Assembly (NCBI GenBank): GCA_964490935.1
Contig: CAZBEO010000021.1
Coordinates: 1-47,563 of the forward strand
From: JAQVYB01 sp964490935
GTDB taxonomy: Bacteria; Verrucomicrobiota; Kiritimatiellia; RZYC01
DNA length: 47,563 nucleotides
Direction of reading: 5' to 3'
Shown: one piece after another, positions 23,781 through 31,870 of the stretch
Layout: every line of letters starts with the position of its first letter
How positions within the stretch are numbered: the first letter of the stretch is position 1
Position numbers and translations under genes: made by a program
Notes under the pieces: model-generated
Database searches by the model: none
Told to the model about the DNA's origin: nothing
The model's input: the letters and a program-made list of their open reading frames with translations, nothing else

Positions 23781-24020
23781 ATGAATCAAGATACACTTAA
23801 CAGAACCGAGTGGGAGAACCCTGACAACTGGACTGGTCCCAAATGGCTCTCCGTGTACTTCAGCAAGAAGGATAACCGAACGTGGGTTCCAAAACAGATT
23901 CCGACCATGGGGTGGACGATCAATATCGGCAAGCCCGCCGGCGCCGCGTGGTTGTTCGGCATTATCGTCGGGTTGCCACTGCTCATCATCCTCGTGCAGG
24001 CCCTTGCCGGCCAGCCTTGA
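23781..24020 (+). CDS. DUF5808-like small membrane protein
   Basis: A 79-residue protein. Residues 12-50 carry the DUF5808 pattern: NPDNWTGP, FSKKDNRTWVPKQIPTMGWT, INIGKPAG. One transmembrane helix follows at about 55-76. DUF5808 segments often accompany DUF1648 and SdpI-type membrane proteins, and an SdpI-like gene follows here by 4 nt. The ATG has a GAGG site about 11 nt upstream. Function is unknown. Confidence 0.78.
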   Translation: MNQDTLNRTEWENPDNWTGPKWLSVYFSKKDNRTWVPKQIPTMGWTINIGKPAGAAWLFGIIVGLPLLIILVQALAGQP

Positions 24021-24024
24021 AAAT

Positions 24025-24384
24025 ATGATAAACGAAACAAACATCCTATTTGGCGCTGGCCACCTTTTCTGTGCAGGTCTATTTGCCATACTTGGCGCGG
24101 GCAGTGCACAAGGCACGATAGAACGGAATCGATTCGCCGGCATTCGCACGAAGAAGTCGTTGAAGTCCGACAAAAACTGGAAAGCCATGAATGAATACGG
24201 CGGCAAGCGACTCCTCTTCTGGTCGGCCATTCTCGCTGTATTTGCGGTCGCGTGTTTCTTCATTCCATTTGGAAGCGAAGAAAACCCCAGGATTGCGCTC
24301 ATCGTAATGGCCGCTTGTGCACCCGGCCTGATCTTTGTTCCTCTCTCAATAGAACTATACATCTTCGAGAAAAGACTGGATTGA
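24025..24384 (+). CDS. SdpI-like membrane protein
   Basis: A 119-residue protein with three transmembrane helices. The loop after the first helix reads ERNRFAGIRTKKSLKSDKNW followed by KAMNEYGGKRLL, matching the SdpI/YhfL signature. SdpI of Bacillus gives immunity to the SdpC toxin and sequesters a repressor. ATG 24025 is chosen; an in-frame TTG at 24004 overlapping the previous gene is possible. It overlaps the next gene by 4 nt (TTGA). The role as immunity or stress-sensing protein is inferred from the family only; no SdpC-like toxin is seen. Confidence 0.8.
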   Translation: MINETNILFGAGHLFCAGLFAILGAGSAQGTIERNRFAGIRTKKSLKSDKNWKAMNEYGGKRLLFWSAILAVFAVACFFIPFGSEENPRIALIVMAACAPGLIFVPLSIELYIFEKRLD

Positions 24385-24953
24385 CTACAAAACCACCAAA
24401 CCAATATGCACGTACAGTGCTCATGGTCATGCTGACGGTTCTGCCCGTCCTGGCCATGTTCTGGAACTGGCGCGACGCGCGCCGTGTACCATTCGGCGTT
24501 CTCGGCGGCGGCCTGTTCAGGGCGCCATGGCATATCGCCCACGCAGGTTTTTGTATGGACCAGCCAACCATCGGAAAATGGTGTTTCTGGTCGACCGTCT
24601 TCAGTGGCGCATGGATACTATTCACACTCCTAACATATCGCATCTGCAGACCATGTTCGCGAGCTGTACGAAAAACATATGCCATCCTGACGCTCAGCGC
24701 TCTCTTCATCTACCTACTGGTGCATACCGTCCCGTTCTTCTGGACGATTCAGTATATCCATGCGATGGGCTTCACCCCGCATCGGCTGATCGCACTCACA
24801 TGGGGGATCACGGGATACGCCGTTTTAATAACACTCACAGCCATGTTTGTGCGACAATCGGTGAAAAAGAAACCTACCGTAGACGACGGTCTGAAGGCCG
24901 TGTCTGTGTCTGTGGAACAGCATTGTGGAGGGAGAATGGGTCATGGACATTGA
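24381..24953 (+). CDS. Multi-pass membrane protein of unknown function
   Basis: About 190 residues with four predicted transmembrane helices (from LMVMLTVLPVLAMF, FWSTVFSGAWILFTLL, LSALFIYLLVHTVPFF and a fourth near YAVLITLTAMFV). The TTG at 24381 overlaps the SdpI-like stop; the next candidate, ATG 24423, has no ribosome site either. It ends with a His/Gly-rich tail. No family is recognised. The position inside the operon makes it a likely partner of the SdpI-like protein. Confidence 0.65.
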   Translation: MTTKPPNQYARTVLMVMLTVLPVLAMFWNWRDARRVPFGVLGGGLFRAPWHIAHAGFCMDQPTIGKWCFWSTVFSGAWILFTLLTYRICRPCSRAVRKTYAILTLSALFIYLLVHTVPFFWTIQYIHAMGFTPHRLIALTWGITGYAVLITLTAMFVRQSVKKKPTVDDGLKAVSVSVEQHCGGRMGHGH

Positions 24954-25164
24954 CCAAGTAACACTCGAACAAATCATCGCGATATTATCCGGGGTCATCC
25001 TAGCCGCTCTCATTCCGTTCATGCGAAGGTGCTTTGATCTAGGGGATCGGGGTCAGGCTGTAATTCTTCACTTTAACACTCGACATGCCGAAGGCTATGT
25101 GTCTGGTCGTCGGTTATGTCAAGACCACCATAAATCGAATAAATGGATGCCTTCAATCTTGTGA
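24943..25164 (+). CDS. Small single-helix membrane protein, possibly truncated
   Basis: A 73-residue frame with a good GGAGGGAG site and an 11-nt overlap with the previous gene. Residues 1-36 (MDIDQVTLEQIIAILSGVIL then AALIPFMRRCFDLGD) look like a real short membrane protein. The remainder (from GQAVILHFN on) does not look like structured protein, so the gene may have lost its original 3' end. It is the last gene of the DUF2089 operon. The following 248 nt to the next gene hold only ambiguous short frames on both strands. Confidence 0.5.
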   Translation: MDIDQVTLEQIIAILSGVILAALIPFMRRCFDLGDRGQAVILHFNTRHAEGYVSGRRLCQDHHKSNKWMPSIL

Positions 25165-25412
25165 CAAGTCGTGGAAATGGTCGTCTCTGGAGCGGTTGTT
25201 ATATCCAAAAAGGCCGGGACGTTGACTCCCCGGCACCGAACTGTGGGCGCAACATCCAAGTATCCCTCAGCGACTTGCTCTCCAGCAGTGCCCGCTTCTG
25301 TTTCCTTGGACAACCAACCCATCCAACAAACGAACATTGAAATCAACAACAAAAAGGAGTATCACGCCACCCGTTAGATACAGCACTGTTCTCAAATCGG
25401 CGGAACCTCACT

Positions 25413-26549
25413 ATGCAATCGTTAAGACTTCATTCCATCTTCCTAACCGGCGACATTACTGATGCGCCACCCGTTCTACCAGAGAGAATAAGGCGGAACG
25501 TGGACAGTTTTAAGAATGCACATCCAAACGGCGAACATAGTCTATATACCGACGCATCCTTAAGACAATTCATCAAAGACCATTTCGACCGAAAGGTCCT
25601 TGACGCTTATGACGAACTCGTACCTCTCGCTTACAAGGCGGACTTTGGACGGTACTGCCTTTTGTACATCAACGGCGGCATATACAGCGACGTGGCCAAC
25701 CTGTTCTTAAATGGATTATGCACCCATATTGATAATGAACTCTTTCTCTTTCGCGACAATTACAGCCATGTACCTTGGATTGTTTCCACAGGGATCATCG
25801 CTTCGGCGCCGGGAGCGCCCGTGTTTCAAAGATGCACCGAGAGAATTTGCAGGCACACAACCGAGAAATACTACGGACAGAACTCCCTTTGTCCAACCGG
25901 TCCGAATTTATTTGGAAAAGAATTGGCCACCAGCAGTCCGTTGAATGGTTTAAGAAACGGACTCGTCGTGCAGGTTAACACAGGATTCGATGCTTATCCC
26001 GCACTGGCGTTCGTGTCCAATAAAGGCGAACTGATCGCCTTACGAAACAAAACCTCGGCGGGCATCAAGTCGCTTGGCGTGAAAACTGATGAGACTTATG
26101 ATCAGCTCTACGATGCAAAAGAAATCTATAAATCGGACAGAGATCGTCCTAAGCTATACTTGGCCAATGAATATTCTTCCAAAGGGCACATTTTCAATGG
26201 CTCAATATGCCCTAACAGCGAAAGCGTCCTGTTTACAAAAGCTAATGGGATCACCATCTTTGGCCCCTACACTCTATTAAGAGCTGGAACCTATACGGCT
26301 GAGTTTTCATTTTCCGGAGGGTCGGATTGTTCCACCAGCCTATCAGGGGCATACGACATCGTAACCGATGTCGGCAATACGTATTTACAACCCAAGATCA
26401 ACTTTGATCTAAAATTGAATGGCACCGAAAATATATTGTCCATTAAATTTACCGTGGCGCAAACAATCGATAAATGCGAAATCCGTATTTTTGTGTATTC
26501 GAATGCGACATTCTATTTTAACTACATGAAGATTTCCAGGAGATCATAG
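25413..26549 (+). CDS. GT32-like glycosyltransferase with C-terminal beta domain
   Basis: A 378-residue protein. The N-terminal 210 residues match the GT32/capsular-polysaccharide glycosyltransferase type: IRRNVDSFKNAHPN, then YKADFGRYCLLYINGGIYSD near residue 75-95, and STGIIASAPGAPVF. The acidic motif reads SDVAN where classic members have D-x-D, so the second Asp is missing; some subfamilies tolerate this. Residues from about 240 on form a beta-rich domain (TIFGPYTLLRAGTYTAEFSF) like a carbohydrate-binding or jelly-roll module. It stands alone in the AT-rich accessory region and may have come by transfer. Confidence 0.7.
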   Translation: MQSLRLHSIFLTGDITDAPPVLPERIRRNVDSFKNAHPNGEHSLYTDASLRQFIKDHFDRKVLDAYDELVPLAYKADFGRYCLLYINGGIYSDVANLFLNGLCTHIDNELFLFRDNYSHVPWIVSTGIIASAPGAPVFQRCTERICRHTTEKYYGQNSLCPTGPNLFGKELATSSPLNGLRNGLVVQVNTGFDAYPALAFVSNKGELIALRNKTSAGIKSLGVKTDETYDQLYDAKEIYKSDRDRPKLYLANEYSSKGHIFNGSICPNSESVLFTKANGITIFGPYTLLRAGTYTAEFSFSGGSDCSTSLSGAYDIVTDVGNTYLQPKINFDLKLNGTENILSIKFTVAQTIDKCEIRIFVYSNATFYFNYMKISRRS

Positions 26550-26735
26550 TATATATTGCCTAGAGTGGGCCACCCTCCTTTCAAACCAAAACCGAGCACC
26601 CCCAACTTTCACACAGTTATCCGATAAATATTTGGATTCCCTTGCGAAACGCGGCTGTACCATGCTCACCGTGAAAGTTTATCTTTTCTTCTCTTCGGTT
26701 CTAGCGTATTCACGAGGTGTTTTGGGAGGAATAAC

Positions 26736-27971
26736 ATGAGCAAACCGATGGTATTGTGTGGAGTTAGCGGAGGTATCGCGGCGTATAAGGCGGCGGAACT
26801 GGTCAGCCGTCTGCATAAAAGCGAAACCACGGTGCGCGTGGTAATGACGCCTGCCGCACAGCGCTTCATTCAACCACTTACCTTTCAGGCCATCCTCGGC
26901 GTACCCGTCGGGACGGAGATGTTCTGTTCGCCCGAAGTCTCTGCCCGCGAGGGGCTGTATCCGCATCTCTATCCATCGGGGCAGGCTGATCTCTACGTGG
27001 TGGCACCCGCCACGGCGGATACCCTCAGCAAACTCGTTCACGGACAGGCCGACGATCTCGTCTGCGCCTCCGCGCTGGGTCTCTCCGCCACCTGCATCCG
27101 GGTTTTCTGTCCGGCCATGAACACCAATATGTGGAATCAGCCAGTGGTTCAGGCCAACGTAAAAACGCTGGAAGAGCGCGGCTGGATTCGGATCGGCCCG
27201 GATGCCGGGCACCTGGCCTGCGGCACCTCCGGAGAAGGCCGTATGGCGGAACCGGACTTCATTGCTTCGCGCCTGCTTCACCTGCTTCGCCACACCGGGG
27301 AACTTACCGGAAAACAGGTCCTGATTCTTTCCGGCCCCACACGCGAGCACCTGGATCCAGTCCGGTTTATCAGCAATCCAAGCAGTGGGAAAATGGGACG
27401 GGCCCTGGCCGAAGAAGCACTGGCACGCGGCGGCGACGTTACCTTCATTTCCGGCCCGGTACCCACTGAAAACAAACCCGCCGGGCACCCGCGCCTCACT
27501 TTTCAATCCGTGATTTCAGCCGACGACATGCTCCGCGCGGCGCGCGAAGCGTTTCCCTCCTCCGACGTCACCCTTTTTGCCGCGGCCGTGGCCGATTATG
27601 CCCCTGCGGAACCCACCAACGTTAAGCGTCCAAAATCCAGCAGAGACCTCACTCTATCGCTTCGGCCTACGCCGGATATTGCCGCCACACTCGGAGCCCT
27701 CAAACAACCGCATCAACGAACCGTCGGCTTCGCCCTGCAGGACGAAGAAGGCCGCAAACGCGCCGCTGAAAAACAGAGGGCGAAAAAACTCGATCTGATT
27801 GTGCTCAATAGCCTGGCGGCCATGGAGGCCGATCACGCTGAATACGAAGCACTCGGTGCCGATACCTCCGACTTCACCTCCTGGGGGTCCCTTTCAAAGA
27901 CCGAATGCGCTGCCCGAATTTTTGACGTGCTGGCCACTCGCGGGCCGTTGGATACAGACCTATCCGATTGA
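26736..27971 (+). CDS. coaBC: Bifunctional phosphopantothenoylcysteine decarboxylase/synthetase
   Basis: A 411-residue fusion for two steps of coenzyme A synthesis: ligation of cysteine to 4'-phosphopantothenate, then FMN-dependent decarboxylation. The N-terminal CoaC half has GVSGGIAAYKAAELVSRL, APATADTLSKL near residue 90, PAMNTNMW near 128 and CGTSGEGRM near 160. The C-terminal CoaB half has LILSGPTREHLDPVRFISN, NPSSGKMG and AAAVADYAP near 285. GGGAGG precedes the ATG. Its last residues, LDTDLSD, recur at the end of the GT4 protein at 36185-37363. Confidence 0.94.
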   Translation: MSKPMVLCGVSGGIAAYKAAELVSRLHKSETTVRVVMTPAAQRFIQPLTFQAILGVPVGTEMFCSPEVSAREGLYPHLYPSGQADLYVVAPATADTLSKLVHGQADDLVCASALGLSATCIRVFCPAMNTNMWNQPVVQANVKTLEERGWIRIGPDAGHLACGTSGEGRMAEPDFIASRLLHLLRHTGELTGKQVLILSGPTREHLDPVRFISNPSSGKMGRALAEEALARGGDVTFISGPVPTENKPAGHPRLTFQSVISADDMLRAAREAFPSSDVTLFAAAVADYAPAEPTNVKRPKSSRDLTLSLRPTPDIAATLGALKQPHQRTVGFALQDEEGRKRAAEKQRAKKLDLIVLNSLAAMEADHAEYEALGADTSDFTSWGSLSKTECAARIFDVLATRGPLDTDLSD

Positions 27972-27979
27972 CTGATACA

Positions 27980-28014
27980 AAGAAGCGATGCCATTGGCAT
28001 CTAGGCTGCTTCTT
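27980..28014 (+). terminator. Hairpin downstream of coaBC
   Basis: AAGAAGC (27980-27986) pairs with GCTTCTT (28008-28014) and an inner GATGCC/GGCATC stem (27987-28001). No strong T run follows, so it may be a weak terminator or an mRNA 3' stabiliser. Confidence 0.5.
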
Positions 28015-28060
28015 CTGCCTGATACCCTAACCAACAGGCAATAATCGGAAACGCTGGATC

Positions 28061-30178
28061 ATGATACGACACGCCTTCATCACGCTGGTTGCCGCACTGG
28101 CACTTTCTGCCGCCCACGCGCAGACCAACCAGTATACCATCTATCTGGTTGAGGAGGACATGAGCCTGCCGAATCTAGCCAACGGCTGTGCCGCCTGGGG
28201 TGATGTGGACCAGGACGGGTTCATGGACCTCTTTTTCAGCGGACGGAATACCCAAGGCTTGTTTGCAGGCGTTTACCGTAATGTGGACGGAGTAACCTAC
28301 AGCAATATGAATGTATCGATTCCCGGCGGTGAAGGCAGCAGCGCCGACTGGGGTGACTTCGATAACGACGGTGATCTGGATTTGATCTATTGCGCCTACA
28401 CCACCAATCAAACGCACAGCACCTATCTGTATCGCAATGACGGCAACAGCCTCTTCACGGAAATCACGAATCATCCCTTTTCAGGTGTCAGCAGCGGCTC
28501 GATTCAATGGGGCGATTATGATCAGGATGGATTATCGGATGTCGCACTATGCGGTTATCAGAGCGGCGGAACCAATCTTGCGAAAGTTTACAGAAACCTG
28601 GGTTCAGGCCTTTTCAGTACCAACCCGATCACCTTGACTGGCGTGCGCGATGGACGTCTGATCTGGCACGATTTCAATGGCGACGGCTTCCCCGATCTAC
28701 TCCTCCATGGCGATACCGGAAATGGACGCATCACAAAACTATATCGAAACGAAAACGGGACCTCCTTCACCAATCTTACCACGAGCCTCCCCGGCCTCGC
28801 CCTCGGTTGCGTGGATTGGGTGGATTTTGACTGCGATGGGGATGATGATCTCTCCCTGACAGGCTATGCAGCTTCCGGCCCCATCGGACGTCTCTACCGC
28901 GCCGCCAGCAATGCCCCGCCCTTCACCCTTTTAGCCACGAACGTCCCACCCGCCACCTGGCTTGGAAACAGCGCCTGGGGCGACTATGACAACGACGGCG
29001 ACCCGGACCTGGTGGTTAGCGGGATCAACACACAGGGTGCCTCACTGACCCACCTCTATCTCAATGAAGGCAGCGGAACACTAACGCAGGTAGCCATCGC
29101 CCTGCCCCCACAAAAACAATCGCGCAACCAATGGGTGGATTTGAACGGGGATGACATTCTCGACCTTTTCATGTGCGGGAGAAACACCAACGGCCAATAC
29201 CGAACCTACGCCTTTCTGAATTACGCCGACGTAACCAATACACCACCCACAGCCCCCGCCAACCTCTCCGCCGTACTCTCCAATGACACCTGGCATCTCA
29301 CCTGGGAGCCGGCAGAGGATGTGCAGACCTCATCAAACGGACTGCGGTACAATCTGTTTGCCGGAACCGCCACGAATCGAGGCGATTTAGTATCGCCCCT
29401 GGCAGATATCGAAACCGGCAGGCGTCATGTAATCTGCCTGCCCAACCGGGGAAAAACCCTCACGGCCACCCTCCCCCGCCTTCCATCGTCTACTCCTGTT
29501 TACTGGGGTGTTCAGGCGGTGGATGTCAACGGACTAGGAGGCCCCTTTGCTTTTGGAGAACCACTGATCAGCCCTCCCCTACCTGATTTAACCATTGCCG
29601 AAATCTCCTGCGAGGAAGTTCCCCTCCTATTCCGTGTGGTCGTTTCCAACGCGGGGCCACTCGACGCAGAGGCTTCTCTGCTGGCCTTCTGGCTCGATTG
29701 CCCCGCATCGGCACTCGGTACCAACGGAGCCGATCGGTTGATATCCGTCGCCCCGCTCGCACCGGGCGCTTCGATTGAACTTGTTTTCGCCGACTTCCCG
29801 CTGCCTTCGGCTCTTGTAACCAACACGGTTCGGGCTTTCATCAACGCCGATGGAGCGATACGCGAAGAGACGGTCACCAACAATCAGCATACATTCCTGC
29901 GCACCACCTTGGTCTACGATCCATTTGTCTTCAGTGCCGCTGCCCTGTTGGACAGCGTATCGCTGCGCTGGACCGACCCGGAGGCCTGCGGGCTCCATTC
30001 CCGCAGCGTACACCTGCGCGGCTCCTACACCGCCTATCCCGCCACGCTCTCGGAAGGATTTCTCCTGTATGAAGGAACAAATCAGGTCTTTAGTCAAACC
30101 GGCATGACCCCGCAACAGACCTGTTATTACACCATCTGGGTCAGTCACGACGGAACCAGTTTCATCATGCCCCCCTGA
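28061..30178 (+). CDS. Secreted FG-GAP repeat protein with CARDB- and FN3-like domains
   Basis: A 705-residue exported protein. Residues 1-20 are a signal peptide ending AHA. Residues 40-390 have about six FG-GAP/VCBS blades with calcium-loop text such as WGDVDQDGFMDLFFSG, WGDFDNDGDLDLIY and WGDYDNDGDPDLVVSG. Near 395-500 is a fibronectin III-like segment (APANLSAVLSNDTWHLTWEP). Near 510-620 a CARDB-like stretch (PDLTIAEISCEEVPL and VVSNAGPLDAEAS). The last 80 residues form the FN3-like domain shared with the Kelch protein and end YYTIWVSHDGTSF. It is predicted to be on the cell surface or in the periplasm. Confidence 0.87.
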   Translation: MIRHAFITLVAALALSAAHAQTNQYTIYLVEEDMSLPNLANGCAAWGDVDQDGFMDLFFSGRNTQGLFAGVYRNVDGVTYSNMNVSIPGGEGSSADWGDFDNDGDLDLIYCAYTTNQTHSTYLYRNDGNSLFTEITNHPFSGVSSGSIQWGDYDQDGLSDVALCGYQSGGTNLAKVYRNLGSGLFSTNPITLTGVRDGRLIWHDFNGDGFPDLLLHGDTGNGRITKLYRNENGTSFTNLTTSLPGLALGCVDWVDFDCDGDDDLSLTGYAASGPIGRLYRAASNAPPFTLLATNVPPATWLGNSAWGDYDNDGDPDLVVSGINTQGASLTHLYLNEGSGTLTQVAIALPPQKQSRNQWVDLNGDDILDLFMCGRNTNGQYRTYAFLNYADVTNTPPTAPANLSAVLSNDTWHLTWEPAEDVQTSSNGLRYNLFAGTATNRGDLVSPLADIETGRRHVICLPNRGKTLTATLPRLPSSTPVYWGVQAVDVNGLGGPFAFGEPLISPPLPDLTIAEISCEEVPLLFRVVVSNAGPLDAEASLLAFWLDCPASALGTNGADRLISVAPLAPGASIELVFADFPLPSALVTNTVRAFINADGAIREETVTNNQHTFLRTTLVYDPFVFSAAALLDSVSLRWTDPEACGLHSRSVHLRGSYTAYPATLSEGFLLYEGTNQVFSQTGMTPQQTCYYTIWVSHDGTSFIMPP

Positions 30179-30212
30179 CAGGCTGTCGGGCTTTGGCCCG
30201 CCATCCTGTCAG
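30175..30212 (+). terminator. Hairpin overlapping the FG-GAP gene stop
   Basis: CTGACAGG (30175-30182) pairs with CCTGTCAG (30205-30212), and CGGGC (30187-30191) pairs with GCCCG (30196-30200) inside it. The stop codon lies in the first arm. There is no T run. Confidence 0.5.
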
Positions 30213-30215
30213 CCA

Positions 30216-30482
30216 ACCACAGCGATTACGCTGTGGTATCTTGGAAAAATCGCATCGAAACAGCGTAGCATGGACTTCCAGTCCGTGATCTTCTGCGCAG
30301 AAAGTGGGAATGGGAGGGACGTTGTCCTCAACGTCCTTCTGTTTTCCCCCAGCTCATTCCTTATTGCTTCTCGCCCTCTTGCTCATTCTCCACATAGCCC
30401 GTGGGGACCAGACTCCGCGCAAGGCTACGTCATGGCAAGCTACGGGCCCTCTCAAGACCCCGTCCGCTCGGCGAGCGGACGG
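30216..30482. repeat. Cluster of dispersed palindromic repeats
   Basis: Hairpins in series: ACCACAGCG/CGCTGTGGT (30216-30237), CATGGACT/AGTCCGTG near 30269-30287, TTCTGCGCAGAA near 30291-30302, GGACGTTG/CAACGTCC near 30317-30336 and CCGTCCGCTC/GAGCGGACGG (30460-30482). From 30312 the text GGGAGGGAC to GCCCGTGGGGAC matches the first half of the array unit at 42.8-43.4 kb, including the CTCATTCCTTATTGCTTCTC spacer words. The cluster runs into the 3' end of the next gene on the minus strand and supplies its last residues. Confidence 0.75.
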
Positions 30483-31027
30483 CTACTCCGCTTCCAACTC
30501 ACCTGGTTCCAGTAGCGCAGGCACAAGATGACAATCCAGAACGCCACAGTAAGCGCCCAGGCCGTATAGGTAATTTCCGGATGCTCCCACCAATTCACGC
30601 CCGCATATTTGAATTCCGAAACTGGGTAGAGAATCGGCGTTTGAAATCTGCCCGGACCATGGGTAAACACATCCGAAACCACATGAAACGGCCAGGCAAG
30701 CATGGGGATAAACAAAGGACGAAACAGCAGCCTGACGACCAGCAGGCACAACGCGATAATCACCAGGCTGTGCGTACACCGATACAACGTGAAAATGTAC
30801 GGCGGAATATCGCGCCACATACCGTACCCTTCCATAAACAACCTGGGAACCAGATGAATCCCCAACGAAGCCACATCCGGGAAGGCACCAAAAAACAGCG
30901 CCGCCCAAAAGGTCCAGTCCACCAAACGTGGCGAACCATCGCGCCGCACAGCGCCGCGAAGTCCACCGGCCAAACCCGTTCGACTGCACAGCGCCGCACC
31001 AAGCATCGTATGTGTAATCGTATCCAT
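30452..31027 (-). CDS. YdjM-like membrane protein (DUF457, predicted metal-dependent hydrolase)
   Basis: A 191-residue inner-membrane protein of the YdjM/DUF457 type. It starts MDTITHTMLGAALCS, the family's N-terminal histidine motif, and has four or five helices, with further histidines in RCTHSLVIIAL and FHVVSDVFTHGPG that fit a metal site. The C-terminal residues (SSRPLAERTGS) are encoded by a palindromic repeat (30460-30482), so the original end was probably replaced. It starts 4 nt after the GT2 stop in the Wzm/Wzt operon. Biochemical role is unknown. Confidence 0.82.
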   Translation of the reverse strand: MDTITHTMLGAALCSRTGLAGGLRGAVRRDGSPRLVDWTFWAALFFGAFPDVASLGIHLVPRLFMEGYGMWRDIPPYIFTLYRCTHSLVIIALCLLVVRLLFRPLFIPMLAWPFHVVSDVFTHGPGRFQTPILYPVSEFKYAGVNWWEHPEITYTAWALTVAFWIVILCLRYWNQVSWKRSSRPLAERTGS

Positions 31028-31030
31028 AAT

Positions 31031-31870
31031 TTAGGCTTTCCGTCCAAGCCAACCCTGCAGCAGCGAACCAATGCTTCGGCAAGAACGCAGCCCGTTGGTA
31101 CGGGCATCCTGCACCTGAATGCTTCGCAGGTCGTGCTGCACCCGATCCTGCCAGCGCGAGGCAAAGAGACGGGCATTCACCTCGTCGCCGTCTTTTCTCC
31201 CGGGGGTGGACTGCCCATAGTGATAAATCACGCTCTCCGGCGTATAGACCACGCGCAAGCCCCGATCACGCGCACGCAGGCAGAAGTCACAATCCTCATA
31301 GCCGTTCCGATACGCCTCATCAAGTCCGTTCAGCGCTTCATATACCGCCTTGGGAATAAGTACGCAGGCAAAGGTCACACATTGCAAGTCGCGCACCCGA
31401 TTCACGGCAGGCAGGTCCGGATCGCTTCCCGGATGAATGTGCCAGGGACGCCCTTCCTCATCGAACGCCATGCCTGCGTGATGCAGCGTATGCGTATCCG
31501 GAAAGAGATGCTTGTTCCCCAGCACGCCGATGTCCGGCTCCGTTTCCAAAAGCCGAATCAGTGGCGGAAGCCAGCCGGGAGTCAGCAGCGTGTCGTTGTT
31601 CAACAGGCAGAGATAGCGCCCAGACGCCTCCCGTGCGCCCGCATTGTTGTTCACGGCATAACTCCGCCGCTCTTCATTGCGCAGAAGTTTCACTGAGCCT
31701 GGAAATGGGCCGCGCAACCATTCGGCGGTTTCCGGTTCGCTGGCGTCATCAATCAGAATGAGTTCATAAGAGCCGTCCGTGCACTCGAAAAGCGATTGCA
31801 GACAGGCCTCAGTCAGCGCCCGACAGTTATGCACGGGGATAATGATGGATGTGGTCGGCTGTTCATTCAT
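31031..31870 (-). CDS. GT2-family glycosyltransferase
   Basis: A 279-residue GT-A enzyme. Motifs: TSIIIPVHNCRALTEACLQS near residue 6, LILIDDAS near 37, NNNAGAREASGRYLCLLNND near 75-95 (the NND acts as the D-x-D site) and GYEDCDFCLRARDRG near 195. The ATG at 31870 overlaps the wzt stop by 8 nt; a longer TTG start at 31906 is unlikely. It resembles rhamnosyltransferase-like members of GT2 and is expected to act on the exported polysaccharide. Donor is unknown. Confidence 0.88.
   Translation of the reverse strand: MNEQPTTSIIIPVHNCRALTEACLQSLFECTDGSYELILIDDASEPETAEWLRGPFPGSVKLLRNEERRSYAVNNNAGAREASGRYLCLLNNDTLLTPGWLPPLIRLLETEPDIGVLGNKHLFPDTHTLHHAGMAFDEEGRPWHIHPGSDPDLPAVNRVRDLQCVTFACVLIPKAVYEALNGLDEAYRNGYEDCDFCLRARDRGLRVVYTPESVIYHYGQSTPGRKDGDEVNARLFASRWQDRVQHDLRSIQVQDARTNGLRSCRSIGSLLQGWLGRKA

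Noticed and set aside
25119..25377. Overlapping short frames on both strands after the DUF2089 operon
   Set aside because: Neither has a good ribosome site or known domain, and each undermines the other; left unannotated.
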